Positions 26,647-58,992 of a DNA stretch of 64,000 bases are shown here, piece after piece. The notes below the pieces were generated by a model. That model saw nothing but the letters and a program-made list of their open reading frames with translations. It was not told where the DNA came from and did not search any database. How positions within the stretch are numbered: the stretch's first letter is position 1; each line of letters begins with the position of its first letter. This DNA comes from Myxocyprinus asiaticus. Its lineage: Eukaryota; Chordata; Actinopteri; Cypriniformes; Catostomidae. The position numbers and the translations under genes were made by a program. Where the stretch lies: positions 25,907,197-25,971,196 of the forward strand of contig NC_059356.1 of NCBI RefSeq assembly GCF_019703515.2, given 5' to 3'.

Positions 26647-28366
26647 GGATATAACTTCTATATATCTATGTAAAATATGATTAAAAAAAAAATAATAAAT
26701 TATGATATACATGAAAATGCCTAACATTAGTGCTTAGAAAATTGTGATTCTCGACTCAGGTAAAATATTGTGCTTGTAAAGTTGATGTGCAAGTCCTCGG
26801 TTCTCCCCATAGTCTGAAGCTGCCCAGAGAGCAAAGTTATTTCGGTGATTACTCACAGAAAATGACATCTAAGCTTTGTTACAAAATGTTTTTATGTGTC
26901 CCAGTTGACTCTATTCTGTCGAGTTGTTTCACTCCTGTTCTGTGACGCACTAACAATGGCACAAACAGCACAATGGCATCATGCACTTACCACAAGAAAC
27001 TGGTGTGCACCTCAGCAGGGTGTTTGAACCTGTCGAGCTGATGTTGTCATATGGCCACAGACCATATTGTGTTATTCATGCCTGAGTGTGCACCACAGCT
27101 GCAGATTCGAAACTGTGGGAACTTTGTAACTGCTTCTACTGTAACATTCTACATCTAACCTAACATTCAAAGACAGCTTTTTATATTTTCATTAAAACAT
27201 GATTAAGTATGAACATTAAGCTGTTTTCTAATGGGGACTGTTGGCTGGTCACTGCAATAAGTGAATATAGTATGAAAAGACCAGCTTGACCAGCATGCAA
27301 TTCACATTCGATTTATGCTGGTTAGTATACTTTAGGTAGTTTGCATGTTTGTCAGTATAGCATCTAGAGCCATTGTTAATGTTTGTGTTGTGAACTCCAC
27401 GTCCTCCTGGCACAAGGGAGAATTTTAAAGGTCTCATACAATAGATTTACATTCATCCAAGGTCAAAAAACACTTTGATTTGCTCATAATTTATATTGCA
27501 GCATTACCTTTTTTTCCCCGTGTATCAAACGACTCCTTCAATGATCCGTTCTAAAGGATTCATTCTAAACTCCTCCTTTCAGAGAGCCTACTCTGCTCTG
27601 ATTGGTCAGATGTCCCAGTCTGTTGTGATTGATCTACCGCTTAGTGTAGTGTTTGAGAGCGGGTCAAAGCTGTTCGCGAGCAACCAATGAAGACCAGAGG
27701 CAGGTTTTTTGTTACCAAATTAAATAGGTTAGTACAGGAAATAAGTCTGGAATTACTAAAGACTCGTTTTAGGTGTTCAGAATCGGTTCTTTCTTTTGGG
27801 AGTCAATAACTCCATTTGTCGTGCACTTTGATTTTTGAAACTTTGCAGAATTTTTGCATTCACAAACAGCTATATAACACACTACATGAAAGGTAATATT
27901 TGAAAAACCATAATAGGTGCTCTTTAACACTTTTTGCCTTTTCCTGTGTTAAAGGAGGAGACAGAGAAAACTGTTAAGTGCGCATCAGCATGTGAAATGG
28001 ACACAAGCTACCCAGGATGGCATAGTTTAGCAGTGCTGAGAGAGATACAGGGCACTGAGTTCATCTGTTATTGGTAGTGATGCCCACCAGCTAACAGTAA
28101 GCAGAGCAGCTTACCTGCTGTACGCCCACAAAGCCCACTATATGCTTTTTTGCTAGTGGTCGCCCACGCACACATCGTACCTACATGCAGTGAAAACCTG
28201 TGATCTACAATCTTCTTTCCATTTACAGTCATTGTTCTTTGTGCGTTTACATTGTGAAATTGTGAGAAAGATTTCTCAAGACTGGAACTTCAGACACCTA
28301 TTGAGGTATTTTCTTTGTAAAATTGAAATTATTTTATTTTATTTTTTCTTTTTGTAAAAAAAAAAA
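26647..28366. other. Non-coding DNA, no gene recognised
   Basis: A short ccagcttgaccagcatg / tatgctggtta motif at 27280-27325 belongs to the CCAGCA repeat group. Nothing else is supported. Confidence 0.4.
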
Positions 28367-28488
28367 AAAAAATCAGTATTTTTGTCTTGTTTTCCTGTAA
28401 AAGTATCTAAACATCCTTAACACAAGTAAAATGTACATGAGAAGCAAAGATGTGTAAGAAAGTATTAGTTGTTTTCTCACCCCATTGG

Positions 28489-28567
<79 letters not shown>

Positions 28568-28740
28568 ATTATTATTATTATTATTATTAAGCATAAATAA
28601 TATTTAGTGAGGCTTTCACTTAAAATCTTATACAGTTTTGCTTCTCAAGTAAATGCATCCTGTTTTGAGGACATATATATATTTTTACTGGTAAACGAGA
28701 CAAAAATATTGATTATGAAAATGATTTTTGCAGTGCAGAG
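28367..28740. repeat. Inverted-repeat element around (TA)n and (ATT)n
   Basis: The arm 28367-28452 (tttttgtcttgttttcctg ... atgagaagcaaag) pairs with 28634-28716 (gcttctcaagtaaat ... aacgagacaaaaat). Between them is a (TA)n run at 28495-28562 and (ATT)n at about 28562-28590. It is the same repeat type as 18130-18262. Confidence 0.6.
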
Positions 28741-29532
28741 AATAAGATTCAATAGCATCATTCAACAAGATGAAATCCTGCCACCTTCTGTTGGAGTTGA
28801 AAGGTGTTGTGTTTTGAACTTTATTTGATATCTTTGGGATTGTCCTACTCTGGCTTGTTACTGTACTTGTTTTTTAGTACAAACTACATCGTTGCTGATA
28901 ATGATGCTTTCAGTACTCTGAAGTATACTGCTCCTTATAATGGCTTCTACAGCTTGTTCTCTTCCTCTCTCTAATGTTTTGGAACTAAATGGGATAATAA
29001 GGACAGTGCGATGGTTGCTATGGAGATGCTTTTATTTGATGATAAATATTGATCACATCCTTTAATGCACTTGGGGTTTTGTTCTGCCAGATGAACATAA
29101 TCATCTCACATGCATACAAAAATCATAACATCTCTATAAAACAGAGCAGTTAGGAAAAATGCACATTCGATTGTCCAGTCTTTGCAGATCATTCATGTCT
29201 ACATGTTATTTAAGCAGTATTATTTAATGTAACATGGAAGCAAACTAAAATGACAAAGCTAAACCCAATATCATGATATTCACAAACCTAATATGTACTT
29301 AATTTAATTCACTAAATGGAACAAAGCATATTTTATTGCTTTTGAATGGATTTTACTACATATGGATTCTAGAAGGGTTTCAGTTTAAATATTAGAATTG
29401 GGATTAGAAACCAAAATTAGGGATTATTTGAGGGCATAGAATTCAATATATAATAATAATAATAATAATATATATATATATGCTTCCTACATCATTGACT
29501 CTGACTGGACTAATTATTTTTACTGCGTGTGC
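28741..29532. other. Non-coding DNA, no gene recognised
   Basis: AT-rich, with an (AAT)n/(TA)n run at about 29451-29480. No gene. Confidence 0.4.
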
Positions 29533-30310
29533 TTAAAGGGATAGTTCACCCAAAAAGGAAAACTCTCATCATTTACTGACCCTCATGGCATCCCAGATGT
29601 GGGTGACTTTCTCCTGCAGAACACAAATGAAGATATTTAGAAGAATTACTCAGCTTTTTATGTACATGCAGTGCAAATGAATGGTGGCCAGAATTTTGAA
29701 TCTCCAAAAAAAAAATCACAGAAAAGCAGAATAAAAGTAATGTAAAAGACTCCAGTAGTTTACTCCATATCGTCAGAAGTGATATATGATTTATGTCCTT
29801 TTGTACTATAAATCTCCACTTTCGCTTTCAAAAAAGGGCTGTTTGAAAGTGGCTATGGGGCTGCGCTTGCTCAGCGGTTACTGACCAGAAGGTCACGGGT
29901 TCAAGCCCCAGCACCACCAAGATACCACTGTTGGGCCCTTGACCCTATCTGCTCCAGGGGCACCATATATGGTTGACCCTGCACTCTGACCCCAGCTTAG
30001 CTGGGATATGTGAAAACAAATACATTTCACTGTATATATGCAAGAATGTGACCAACATAAAGGCTGCTTCTTCTTAAATATTGATGTTTCTCACCTACAC
30101 CTATCATATAACTTCTGAAGACATGGATTAAACCACTGGAGTCATCTTGATTACCTTTATGTGACTTTTGAAGACTTAAAGTTTTACCTACAGAGCTTAA
30201 ATATTCTTCTAAATACCTTTGTATTCTGTAGAAGAAAGTCTTACACATCTGGGATGGCATGAGGGTAATTGATGAGAGAATTTTCATTTTGGGGTGAACT
30301 ATCCCTTTAA
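29533..30310. mobile_element. MITE of the TTAAAGGGATAGTTCACC family, with nested SINE
   Basis: The left end ttaaagggatagttcaccca is matched in reverse at the right end (ggggtgaactatcccttta). Internal landmarks of the family are present (catcccagatgtgggtgac, tctcacctacacctatcat). A tRNA-derived SINE interrupts it at about 29857-30077. Other copies: 41707-42375 (full), 10188-10510, 45705-45986, 46236-46553, 63580-64000 (partial). Confidence 0.8.
29857..30077 (+). mobile_element. tRNA-derived SINE with LINE-type tail
   Basis: ggctgcgcttgctcagcggtt (split by changes) resembles box A and acgggttcaagccccag is a good box B. The tail acataaaggctgcttcttctt is the kind of 3' end that fish SINEs share with L2-like LINEs. 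I found no clear target duplication. It is not a functional tRNA: the sequence past the head does not fold as one. Confidence 0.6.
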
Positions 30311-30536
30311 CAATGGTTGAGATCATTAAATGTTTCTTCCGTGAAACTGCAGGAATGTAACAGCAGTGAATATCTGCACAAATTGTTTAGTCAACTAAAT
30401 AAGGCCTGAAGTCTTTGCTAAATTATTAAACAAAAAAACACACTATTCTACACAATTACTACAAAGGAATTCCAAATAACTGACCTATACAACAATCATA
30501 AAAAACAGCAGCATTTAAAACAGACATAGAAATCAC

Positions 30537-30542
30537 TTTATT
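30537..30542 (-). terminator. Candidate smarce1 polyadenylation signal
   Basis: AATAAA on the minus strand, about 750 bases past the smarce1 stop codon, within cactcaataaagtgatttc. An A/T homopolymer at 30960-30986 lies within the inferred 3' UTR. Confidence 0.45.
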
Positions 30543-31290
30543 GAGTGAATACCTTCCAACAATACAAAAACACAATTAATCATCCAGATGTTTACTGTAA
30601 TACAATTCAATGTAGCTACCAACAGAACAATGTCCCCTGTACTGTGGTAAATTGGTTGCGATTTGATATCATGACTGTTAGCATGGCTTTATTTGAAATA
30701 CCAAATAAAAAAGGGGGAAAAATGGAGAAAAAAACAAGGCTGAGAAGACAATCATATACAACCATATACTACTCAACTAAACTGGTAAAGTATGAAACAA
30801 AGATAGACTGTAAAATTTTAAGACAGTGCCAAAGTTATAAAAAAGCATGGTAAGCAAAAACAAAAACCCTTGAATTTATGTTTTACTCAAACTATTTCAT
30901 GACTGGTAGATGCAAGCACAACATTTTACTCATATTAAGTTATTCTTGCTTAACAATGGCAAAAAAAAAAAAAAAAAAAAAAAAAACTTTCAAGAGCCAT
31001 AAAGCCCCAGAGTGCTCAAGTGGGCTTGTAACATCTTGCATTAAGTAAAAAGTTGTGCCTACCTGTCACACAGCTGACTGAATTTCAGTGGAGCAGCAAT
31101 TAAGATGTAAAGCTCATGTGACATTATCAGAGTACTGCAGTCCTTTCACAACATCTTTCACTGTAGGATATTGGGGGGGGGTTTCTACTGTTCTCACTCG
31201 CTCTACTGCCAGGTCATGGGATTCAATGTTAAATTCTTAAGGACATAAGACTACAATGAGCAAAGTGAAACCAAGATTAATGGGGTGAGG

Positions 31291-42495
<11,205 letters not shown>

Positions 42496-42804
42496 CTTGT
42501 TTGTTGGATTGAGGATATCAGGCTATTGCCATCATTTGGTTCTGCAATAAGGTGAAAACTTATTAGACGAATAGGCATGCTTTCAATAAGTGCAAAGACA
42601 CTATTAACTCAAACTGCAATTTAAAACTTTAGACTAACTTAGCATGTTTAAAACACATGAAATGTTAATTATAATACTTGCATTTCTTTAAATCTGACCC
42701 ATTTCTGGTCATTCAAAACAAAAATGCACTCGCCGTTTTGCCTTTATTATAAAAAATAAAGGATGGTGGTAGACAGGAATGTCTTCACTCATCTTGTATG
42801 TAAC

Positions 42805-42806
<2 letters not shown>

Positions 42807-42849
<43 letters not shown>

Positions 42850-42850
42850 G
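42807..42850. repeat. (CAA)n trinucleotide repeat
   Basis: About 14-15 perfect CAA/AAC units in the 5' UTR intron of smarce1. Confidence 0.95.
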
Positions 42851-43469
42851 GCAGTGGGTTCAAGAAAAGGTAGTTATATTGTCAGGTTTATGATTTTCAG
42901 GCCTGATGGATGCGGATAATGGCGCGCACAATGAGGCGAGAGAGCTTTTAGCTCGCCAAGAGGTTTCTTTATATTCAAACGTAAAAATGACTACAGCAAT
43001 TGGTGACAAATACGAAATACGTGCAACTAACACAAACGTGAGGTAAATATATTGCTCTTGGCAAGCTATGAGCTTCCTGGGGACATGAAAGTAAGCTGGT
43101 TGAGATGCTAACATGCAAAACATCAATGAATGAATCGGCACAATTAAATATCATATCTGACCATAAGAAATAAATGTTTCCTGCACGTCGGTTAGAAATT
43201 GTGATTTAATGTTGTTTAAATTATGATTAATATTTTCAAAAGCATCTGATGTTACATATTTTACGAACACGAGTTGGGGTTATCGAGAGAACAGCATGTG
43301 CTAACTGGCTTCAGAAAGTCCGACACCCGTTCTTTAGATGAGAATTACTTCTCAAAAAGCTGCGATTTCAAACTCGCATATTTGTCAAATGGTAATGGAA
43401 TTAACATGTGGTTAGGCTGAAAACAGTATATGTTTTGGATAAAATAAAGGACGTTAGCAAATACTCACC

Positions 43470-43540
43470 ACAACTCCTTTGTTCCCTCAATGGTTCTCAG
43501 CCAGGATGTGACACATTTTGAGCTTCATCTGACCTGATTT
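43470..43540 (-). other. smarce1: Candidate non-coding first exon of smarce1
   Basis: A strong donor TTGTG|GTGAGT ends at 43470, in sequence upstream of the start codon exon. The 5' limit is not visible; 43540 is a guess. Confidence 0.45.
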
Positions 43541-43588
43541 GCAGGCACATTCCTGCCACCTACTGGCTACAATCTGGTACTGTAATGA

Positions 43589-43604
43589 CCCACCGCCATT
43601 TTGC
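43589..43604 (-). promoter_or_regulatory. YY1-like motif upstream of smarce1
   Basis: AAAATGGCGGTGGG on the minus strand fits the YY1 core (AnATGGCGG), often found at the start of TATA-less housekeeping promoters and in this orientation. It sits about 120 bases above the candidate first-exon donor. Confidence 0.45.
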
Positions 43605-43719
43605 CGTACTTGGCAACAAAACTACCACAATTTGCCAGATTTATTAAAAATAAATGAAAAAAAGAAAACCGAAAAACAATGCTGTTTTTAGATGTCTCAT
43701 TGATTATATTTATAATAAA

Positions 43720-43730
<11 letters not shown>

Positions 43731-43781
<51 letters not shown>
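43731..43781. repeat. (TA)n(AC)n microsatellite
   Basis: TA units followed by acacacacac. Confidence 0.9.
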
Positions 43782-43875
43782 GTACTGTTGTTATTTATAT
43801 TTTCAGTTTTAGTGTGTCAATAGGAAATATAAATGTTAGAATCCCAAACATTACTTTTGCAAATAGAAAAGATTA

Positions 43876-44207
43876 GAATAGAAGAACAGGAAGCCCTGTA
43901 ACAGATGTCATGGCCCCCACAAAGCCCCCCACTGAACATCGAGTCAGTCTGGGATTACATGAAGAGACAAAAGCAATTGAGACAGCCTAAATAGATAGAA
44001 GAGCTGTGCCGAATTCTCCAAGAAGCTTTGAACATCCAGGTGTACCTAGGAGGATTGGTGCTGTTTTAAAGGCAAAGGTGGTCACACCGAATATTGATTT
44101 ATCTTTTTTATGTTTACTGGACTTTGTATAACATTAAGTGATAAATGAAAACTATTTATGTCATTATTTTTGAAGACATCCTCACTATGCAAAACTTTTG
44201 CACAATA

Positions 44208-44210
<3 letters not shown>
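43876..44210 (+). mobile_element. 3' end of a Tc1 element
   Basis: Remnants of a transposase C-terminus (agccccccactgaacatcga; ggtgctgttttaaaggcaaa) are followed by an end gcaaaacttttgcacaatactg next to TA at 44211. The element is 5'-truncated and non-coding now. Confidence 0.65.

Positions 44211-44276
<66 letters not shown>
44211..44276. repeat. (TA)n microsatellite between two Tc1 termini
   Basis: About 33 TA units fill the gap between the right end of one Tc1 fragment and the left end of another. Confidence 0.92.
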
Positions 44277-44277
<1 letters not shown>

Positions 44278-44638
44278 TGGCGGCCAAAAGTTTGGAATAA
44301 TGTACAGATTTTGCAGTTTTGGAAGGAAATTGGTACTTTTATTCACCAAAGTGGTATTCAGCTGATCACAATGTATAGTCAGAACATTAATAACATGAAA
44401 GATTACCATTACAATTTGAAAAAAAAAAAAAAAAAAAAAATGTTCAGAACTTCTTAAACTACTTTAAGTAAAATCCAATTGGATCCACGTGCAGCAATGA
44501 CCGCTTTGTAGATCCTTGGCATTCAAGCTGTCAGTTTGTCCAGATACTCAGGTGACATTTCACCCCACGCTTCCTGTAGCACTTGCCATAGATGTGGCTG
44601 TCTTGTCGGGCACTTCTCACGCACCTTACAGTCTAGCT
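44277..44638 (-). mobile_element. Tc1 fragment, C-terminal part
   Basis: The left terminus ctggcggccaaaagtttgg adjoins TA. The reverse complement carries the transposase tail (PHLWQVLQEAWGEMSPEYLD at about 44523-44600), with an A-run at 44419-44440. It breaks off at cttacagtctagct, where a different repeat begins. The same family is at about 50560-51250. Confidence 0.75.
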
Positions 44639-44990
44639 CAGGGGTCGGGAACCTTTTTTCATTAAAGAGCCACATTTTTTCATTTTTTGGTTGAGGCATT
44701 TTTTTCGAAAGAGCCATATCACAAACTAATAATTTACTATTTTCAAAAAACAAAGTTTTTCAATAAAATAAAATGTTTATTATGCTCATAGACTACTCAA
44801 AAACACAAAAAGAAAACAAATATGCAGCAATTAATAGGTTACATTTTGTAATATGGAACTGAGTACACGTGTTTGTGTGGGTCTCCAAAAAATTACTTCA
44901 TTTTACAATTGTTCATGAAAAAGTTCACTTCCCTTTTGGGCTGGGCGATATGTAAATGTTTTTTTGGAAAGATAATCACCTTACAAAATA
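44639..44990. repeat. hAT-like 'caggggtcgggaacct' fragment, then 'gggctgggcgatat' fragment
   Basis: caggggtcgggaaccttttt with aaagagccacat is a common vertebrate hAT-type end. From about 44937 gggctgggcgatatg with atctcgatatcc matches the element at 8363-9834. Both are truncated. Confidence 0.5.
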
Positions 44991-45704
44991 TCTCGATATC
45001 CAATTATATATGGTCAACCCCCCTGCTGAGGGTCAGTGAATATTTTTGCCTTATTGATTTTGCTTTACAAATTAAATTAATTTATTGTAACATGAAAAAC
45101 TTAAAGTACATTTCTAAATTCAAATAGCACTTTAAATGAATTGAAAAAGCAATTAAAATAACTACGTGATCAAAAAATCCTATATATAACCACCTCCGCA
45201 AATCCAGACATGTACTGTCTCCAACGGCCCAATTTGACATCATCTACATATCAGTCAATGACACCAGGTTATACAGTTAATGCTGCCTAAAGAAAATAAA
45301 ATAGAACTCAATTTTAGGTTCAAGGTGTCTTATATTATTTTATGATTTAATTTATTTTGTTTTCTTTCTTTGTTTCTTTAATACAAATATATATATTATA
45401 TATAACAGAGTTGCGTTCACAAGGCTTAAGAGCGAACTGCTCCGTGGAAATAAAGCGAAACTAACAGCACCTTCTGAGATGATCTGAGATCATTTGCAGC
45501 TTTCTCATAGACGACTCTATTCTTACAAAAAGTTTTCAGACAATTGAAACAGAGAAAAGGGAGTGATAACTCTTTTGTGTTCCATGAGACAGGGTCCCGC
45601 TGCACTCCTCAGAACAAACAGCAAATCAGACACGAGCAATGATGGCTTTTCTTTTGTCTGTTTTTATATAATAAAAATATAATAACGTTTCTTCAAGATC
45701 TTTT
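44991..45704. other. Non-coding DNA, no gene recognised
   Basis: AT-rich; nothing supported. Confidence 0.4.
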
Positions 45705-45986
45705 TCTCACCCACACCTATCATATCGCTTTTGAAGACATGGATTGAAACACTGGAGTCGTATGAATTACTTTTATACTGCCATTATGTGCTTTTTGGAG
45801 TGTCAAAATTTTGGCACACATTCACTTGCATTGTGAGGACCAACAGAGCTGAAATATTCTTCTACAAATCTTAATTTGTGTTCTGCAGAAGAAAGAAAGT
45901 CACACATCTGGGATGGCATGAGGTAAATGTAAATTGGGTAAAAGAGTAAATGATAAATTTTCATTTTTGGGTGAACTATTCCTTTA
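45705..45986. repeat. Right half of a TTAAAGGGATAGTTCACC-family MITE
   Basis: tctcacccacacctatcatat, acacatctgggatggcatga and gggtgaactattccttta are the family's right-arm landmarks. Confidence 0.65.
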
Positions 45987-46235
45987 AGTAGAAACAGTGA
46001 TATAAATGATAACTTAAAACAAGTTGTTATTAGTTGCGAAATCTTATTCGTGTGACATATATTTTTAAGTAAATAAAGTTGAATGAACTGAAACATTTGT
46101 GTATGTCTAACAAATGTTTACTAGTTGTGCTGACATAAAATTACCATAAGTTCAATTTACTTAAAAAGCATGATGCAAAAATGCTACGTATATATTTTAA
46201 GTAAATCCAACACAATTTTTTTTTCAATGCATTTG

Positions 46236-46553
46236 TATTAAAGGGGCAGTTCAATCAAAAAATAAAATTCTGACATCATTTACTCACCCTCATGTTTTTC
46301 CACACCCATGACTTTCCTCCACGGAACACAAAAGGAGGTGTTAGGCCGAATGTTATTCTCTGTTATCATTCACTTTCATTATTTAGAAAAAATATGCAAT
46401 TAAAGTGAATGGTGACTGAGGACAATATTCTTCCTAACTTATTTTGTGTTCCACATAAGAAAGAATGTCATAGGTCACAGGTTTGGAACAACATAATGGT
46501 GAGTAAATGATGACAGAATTTTCATTTTCTGGTGAACTATCACTTTCACTTTA
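46236..46553. mobile_element. Short MITE related to the TTAAAGGGATAGTTCACC family
   Basis: The left end aaaggggcagttcaatcaaa and right ttttctggtgaactatcact are inverted partners, with tcatttactcaccctcatg and gagtaaatgatgacagaat inside. Confidence 0.65.
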
Positions 46554-46754
46554 CAGCTTTAGAATACCCCACATTTACAAATGTAAAGAGAATTGTTCAC
46601 ATTGAATACTTAAATGATTTATTGGGCAGATATCACTCAATTCATTTAGCACTGTAAACACTCAGAGAAAGCAACATGCTCAAATTAGTCCCAGAAACAG
46701 GCTTGAAATCCTTTTGTTTGCCTGGTGTCAATGTTAAGTCCATATCCCTGTATA

Positions 46755-46755
<1 letters not shown>

Positions 46756-46811
<56 letters not shown>

Positions 46812-46837
46812 TGTATATACTGTAAATACTGTATATA
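46756..46837. repeat. (TA)n microsatellite abutting a Tc1 end
   Basis: TA run with a degenerate ctgtatatactgtaaatac tail leading into cagctctgg at 46838. Confidence 0.85.
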
Positions 46838-47025
46838 CAGCTCTGGAAAAAATAAGGGACCACTGCAAAATTATCAGTTTCTCTGGGTTTACTATTTATA
46901 GGTATGTGTTTTAGTAAAATGAACATTTTTGTTTTACTCTATAAAGTACTGATGACATTTCTCCCAAATTCCAAATAAAATATTGTCATTTAGAGCATTT
47001 ATTTGCAGAAATAACAAAAATCTGG
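46838..47025. mobile_element. Left end of a Tc1 element (cagctctgg family)
   Basis: cagctctggaaaaaataagg and the following sequence are the inverse of the right end at 38600-38772. It breaks off where the next element begins. Confidence 0.75.
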
Positions 47026-47538
47026 CACCAATAATCATCCATGCGATTATCTAATCAGCCAGTCGTGTGGCAGCAGTGTTGTGCATAAAATCATGCAGAT
47101 ATGGGTCAGGAGCTTCAGTTAATGTTCACATCATCCATCAGAATGGGGGAAAAAATGTGATCTCAGTGATTTGGACCGTGGCATGATTGTTGGTGCCAGA
47201 TGGGCTGCTTTGAGTATATCTGTAACTGCTCATCTCCTGGGATTTTCACACACAACAGTCTCTAGAATTTACTCCGAATGGTGCCAAAAACCAAAAACAT
47301 TCAGTGAGCAGCAGTTCTGCAGATGGAAATGCCTTGTTGATGAGAGAGGTCAACAGAGAATGGCCAGACTGGTTCGAACTGACAAAGTCTATGGTAACTC
47401 AGGTAACCACTCTGTACAATTGTGGTGAGAAGAATATAATCTCAGAATGCTATTCTGAGATGCGGGTTGGCACTGTTTTTGTGGCACATGGGGACCTATA
47501 CAATATTAGGCAGGGGGTTTTAATGTTGAGGCTGATTG

Positions 47539-47541
<3 letters not shown>
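47026..47541 (+). mobile_element. Internally deleted Tc1-like element
   Basis: The ends caccaat(aatc) and attggtg are short inverted repeats. Between them a reading frame gives the N-terminal helix-turn-helix of a Tc1-like transposase (MIVGARWAALSISVTAHLLG ... TVSRIYSEW, 47171-47428). It is followed directly by the 3' end, so the catalytic core is absent. Confidence 0.6.

Positions 47542-47542
<1 letters not shown>

Positions 47543-47573
<31 letters not shown>
47543..47573. repeat. (TA)n microsatellite left of a Tc1 element
   Basis: TA array that resumes at 48822 on the other side of the transposon. Confidence 0.9.
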
Positions 47574-47576
<3 letters not shown>

Positions 47577-48818
47577 TATATTGCCAAAAGTATTCGCTCA
47601 CCCATCCAAATAATTGAATTCAGGTGTTCCAATCACTTCCACGGCCACAGGTGTATAGAATGAAGCACCTAGGCATGCAGACTGCTTCTACAAACATTTG
47701 TGAAAGAATGGGCCGCTCTCAGGAGCTCAGTGAATTCCAGCGTGGTACTGTGATAGGATGCCACCTGTGCAACAAGTCCAGTCGTGAAATTTCCTCGCTA
47801 CTAAACATTCCACAGTCAACTGTCAGTGGTATTATAACAAAGTGGAAGCAACTGGGAATGACAGCAACTCAGCCACGAAGTGGTAGGCCATGTAAAATGA
47901 CAGAGCGGGGTCAGCGGATGCTGAGGCGCACAGTGCGCAGAGGTCGCCAACTTTCTGCAGAGTCAATCGCTACAGACCTCCAAAGTTCATGTGGCCTTCA
48001 GATTAGCTCAAGAACAGTGCGTAGAGAGCTTCATGGAATGGGTTTCCATGGCCGAGCAGCTGCATCCAAGCCATACATCACCAAGTGCAATGCAAAGCGT
48101 CGGATGCAGTGGTGTAAAGCACGCCGCCACTGGACTCTAGAGCAGTGGAGATGCGTTCTCTGGAGTGACGAATCACGCTTCTCCATCTGGCAATCTGATG
48201 GACGAGTCTGGGTTTGGCAGTTGCCAGGAGAACGGTACTTTTCTGACTGCATTGTGCCGACTGTGAAGTTTGGTGGAGGGGGGATTATGGTGTGGGGTTG
48301 TTTTTCAGGAGCTGGGCTTGGCCCCTTAGTTCCAGTGAAAGGAACTCTGAATGCTTCAGTATACCAAGAGATTTTGGACAATTCCATGCTCCCAACTTTG
48401 TGGGAACAGTTTGGGGATGGCCCCTTCCTGTTCCAACATGACTGCGCACCAGTGCACAAAGCAAGGTCCATAAAGACATGGATGAGCGAGTTTGGTGTGG
48501 AAGAACTTGACTGGCCTGCACAGAGTCCTGACCTCAACCCGATAGAGCACCTTTGGGATGAATTAGAGCGAAGACTGCGAGCCAGGCCTTCTCGTCCAAC
48601 ATCAGTGTCTGACCTCACAAATGCGCTTCTGGAAGAATGGTCAAAAATTCCCATAAACACACTCCTAAACCTTGTGGAAAGCCTTCCCAGAATAGCTGAA
48701 GCTGTTATAGCTGCAAAGGGTGGGCCGACGTCATATTAAACCCTATGGATTAAGAATGGGATGTCACTTAAGTTCATATGCGTCTAAAGGCAGGTGAGCG
48801 AATACTTTTGGCAATATA

Positions 48819-48821
<3 letters not shown>
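47574..48821 (+). mobile_element. Tc1 element with short TIRs, apparently intact
   Basis: The ends cactatattgccaaaagtat are perfectly inverted for about 29 bp and flanked by TA, inside a split TA array. Length 1248 bp, typical of Tc1 elements with short ends. It carries an open transposase frame. Confidence 0.93.
47624..48739 (+). CDS. Tc1-family transposase (DD34E), full length
   Basis: A 371-residue open frame. The likely start is Met29 ([10 protein letters not shown], 47708), giving 343 residues; Met23 is also possible. The helix-turn-helix covers about 33-145 ([18 protein letters not shown]) with a GRPR-like hinge RSGRPCK at 85-91. The catalytic residues are D182 (WSDESRF), D273 (QHDCAPVH) and E308 (NPIEHLW), with 34 residues between the last two. 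It ends KGGPTSY. The enzyme excises and inserts the element at TA. No break is visible; activity is unknown. Minus-strand frames here are shadows. Confidence 0.93.
   Translation: MFQSLPRPQVYRMKHLGMQTASTNICERMGRSQELSEFQRGTVIGCHLCNKSSREISSLLNIPQSTVSGIITKWKQLGMTATQPRSGRPCKMTERGQRMLRRTVRRGRQLSAESIATDLQSSCGLQISSRTVRRELHGMGFHGRAAASKPYITKCNAKRRMQWCKARRHWTLEQWRCVLWSDESRFSIWQSDGRVWVWQLPGERYFSDCIVPTVKFGGGGIMVWGCFSGAGLGPLVPVKGTLNASVYQEILDNSMLPTLWEQFGDGPFLFQHDCAPVHKARSIKTWMSEFGVEELDWPAQSPDLNPIEHLWDELERRLRARPSRPTSVSDLTNALLEEWSKIPINTLLNLVESLPRIAEAVIAAKGGPTSY

Positions 48822-48858
<37 letters not shown>
48822..48858. repeat. (TA)n microsatellite right of a Tc1 element
   Basis: Continuation of the TA array interrupted by the element. 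Confidence 0.9.
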
Positions 48859-48862
<4 letters not shown>

Positions 48863-48899
48863 ATAAACATAGAAACAAGTATAAAATAATTATTGTATT

Positions 48900-49215
48900 T
48901 TTATTGAAGAGTCCTTTCCTCTTTTAAGTCCTTTGTAATGGCCCTGTCTGTTGTTTGCTCTGTGTTTTGTTTCTCCTCCACAGAGTGGCAGCAGGTATGG
49001 GGCATTCCTTGGTTGCTCGCTGATGGGCACAAGGATAAAGATTGGTTCCTGCCTGTGCTGTCGGTCTCTCCCCTTGCTTCCAGTACTTCCTGGGGGCTCA
49101 TTTGATTATTATTTTGGATGTTTTAAAGACCCTTATTTTTTTTCCTTTAATAAATGTATTTATTTTCGCTAATTTGAGTGTTGCCTTTTTTTTTCATGTT
49201 GCCCACCAGAAGCCA
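48900..49215. other. Possible dispersed repeat in the ca10 3' flank
   Basis: It includes a candidate minus-strand polyadenylation signal (AATAAA, 49159-49164) about 175 bases past the ca10 stop. The composition (tctccccttgcttccagtac, cctttaataaatgtatttat) resembles a retroelement end on the plus strand, but I cannot name it. Confidence 0.3.
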
Positions 49216-49338
49216 GGCGTGTGTAACAGTCTTGTTGATAGCTTCATCTTGCAGCATTTGTCCAAACTTCTTCAGTTTGTTGGCCATATTCTTCAGATTT
49301 TACCGGAAATTCAGAAGTAACTAATCAACATCAAGCTG

Positions 49339-58992
<9,654 letters not shown>

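Noticed and set aside
48031..48660. 209-codon minus-strand frame
   Set aside because: Shadow of the intact Tc1 transposase on the other strand.
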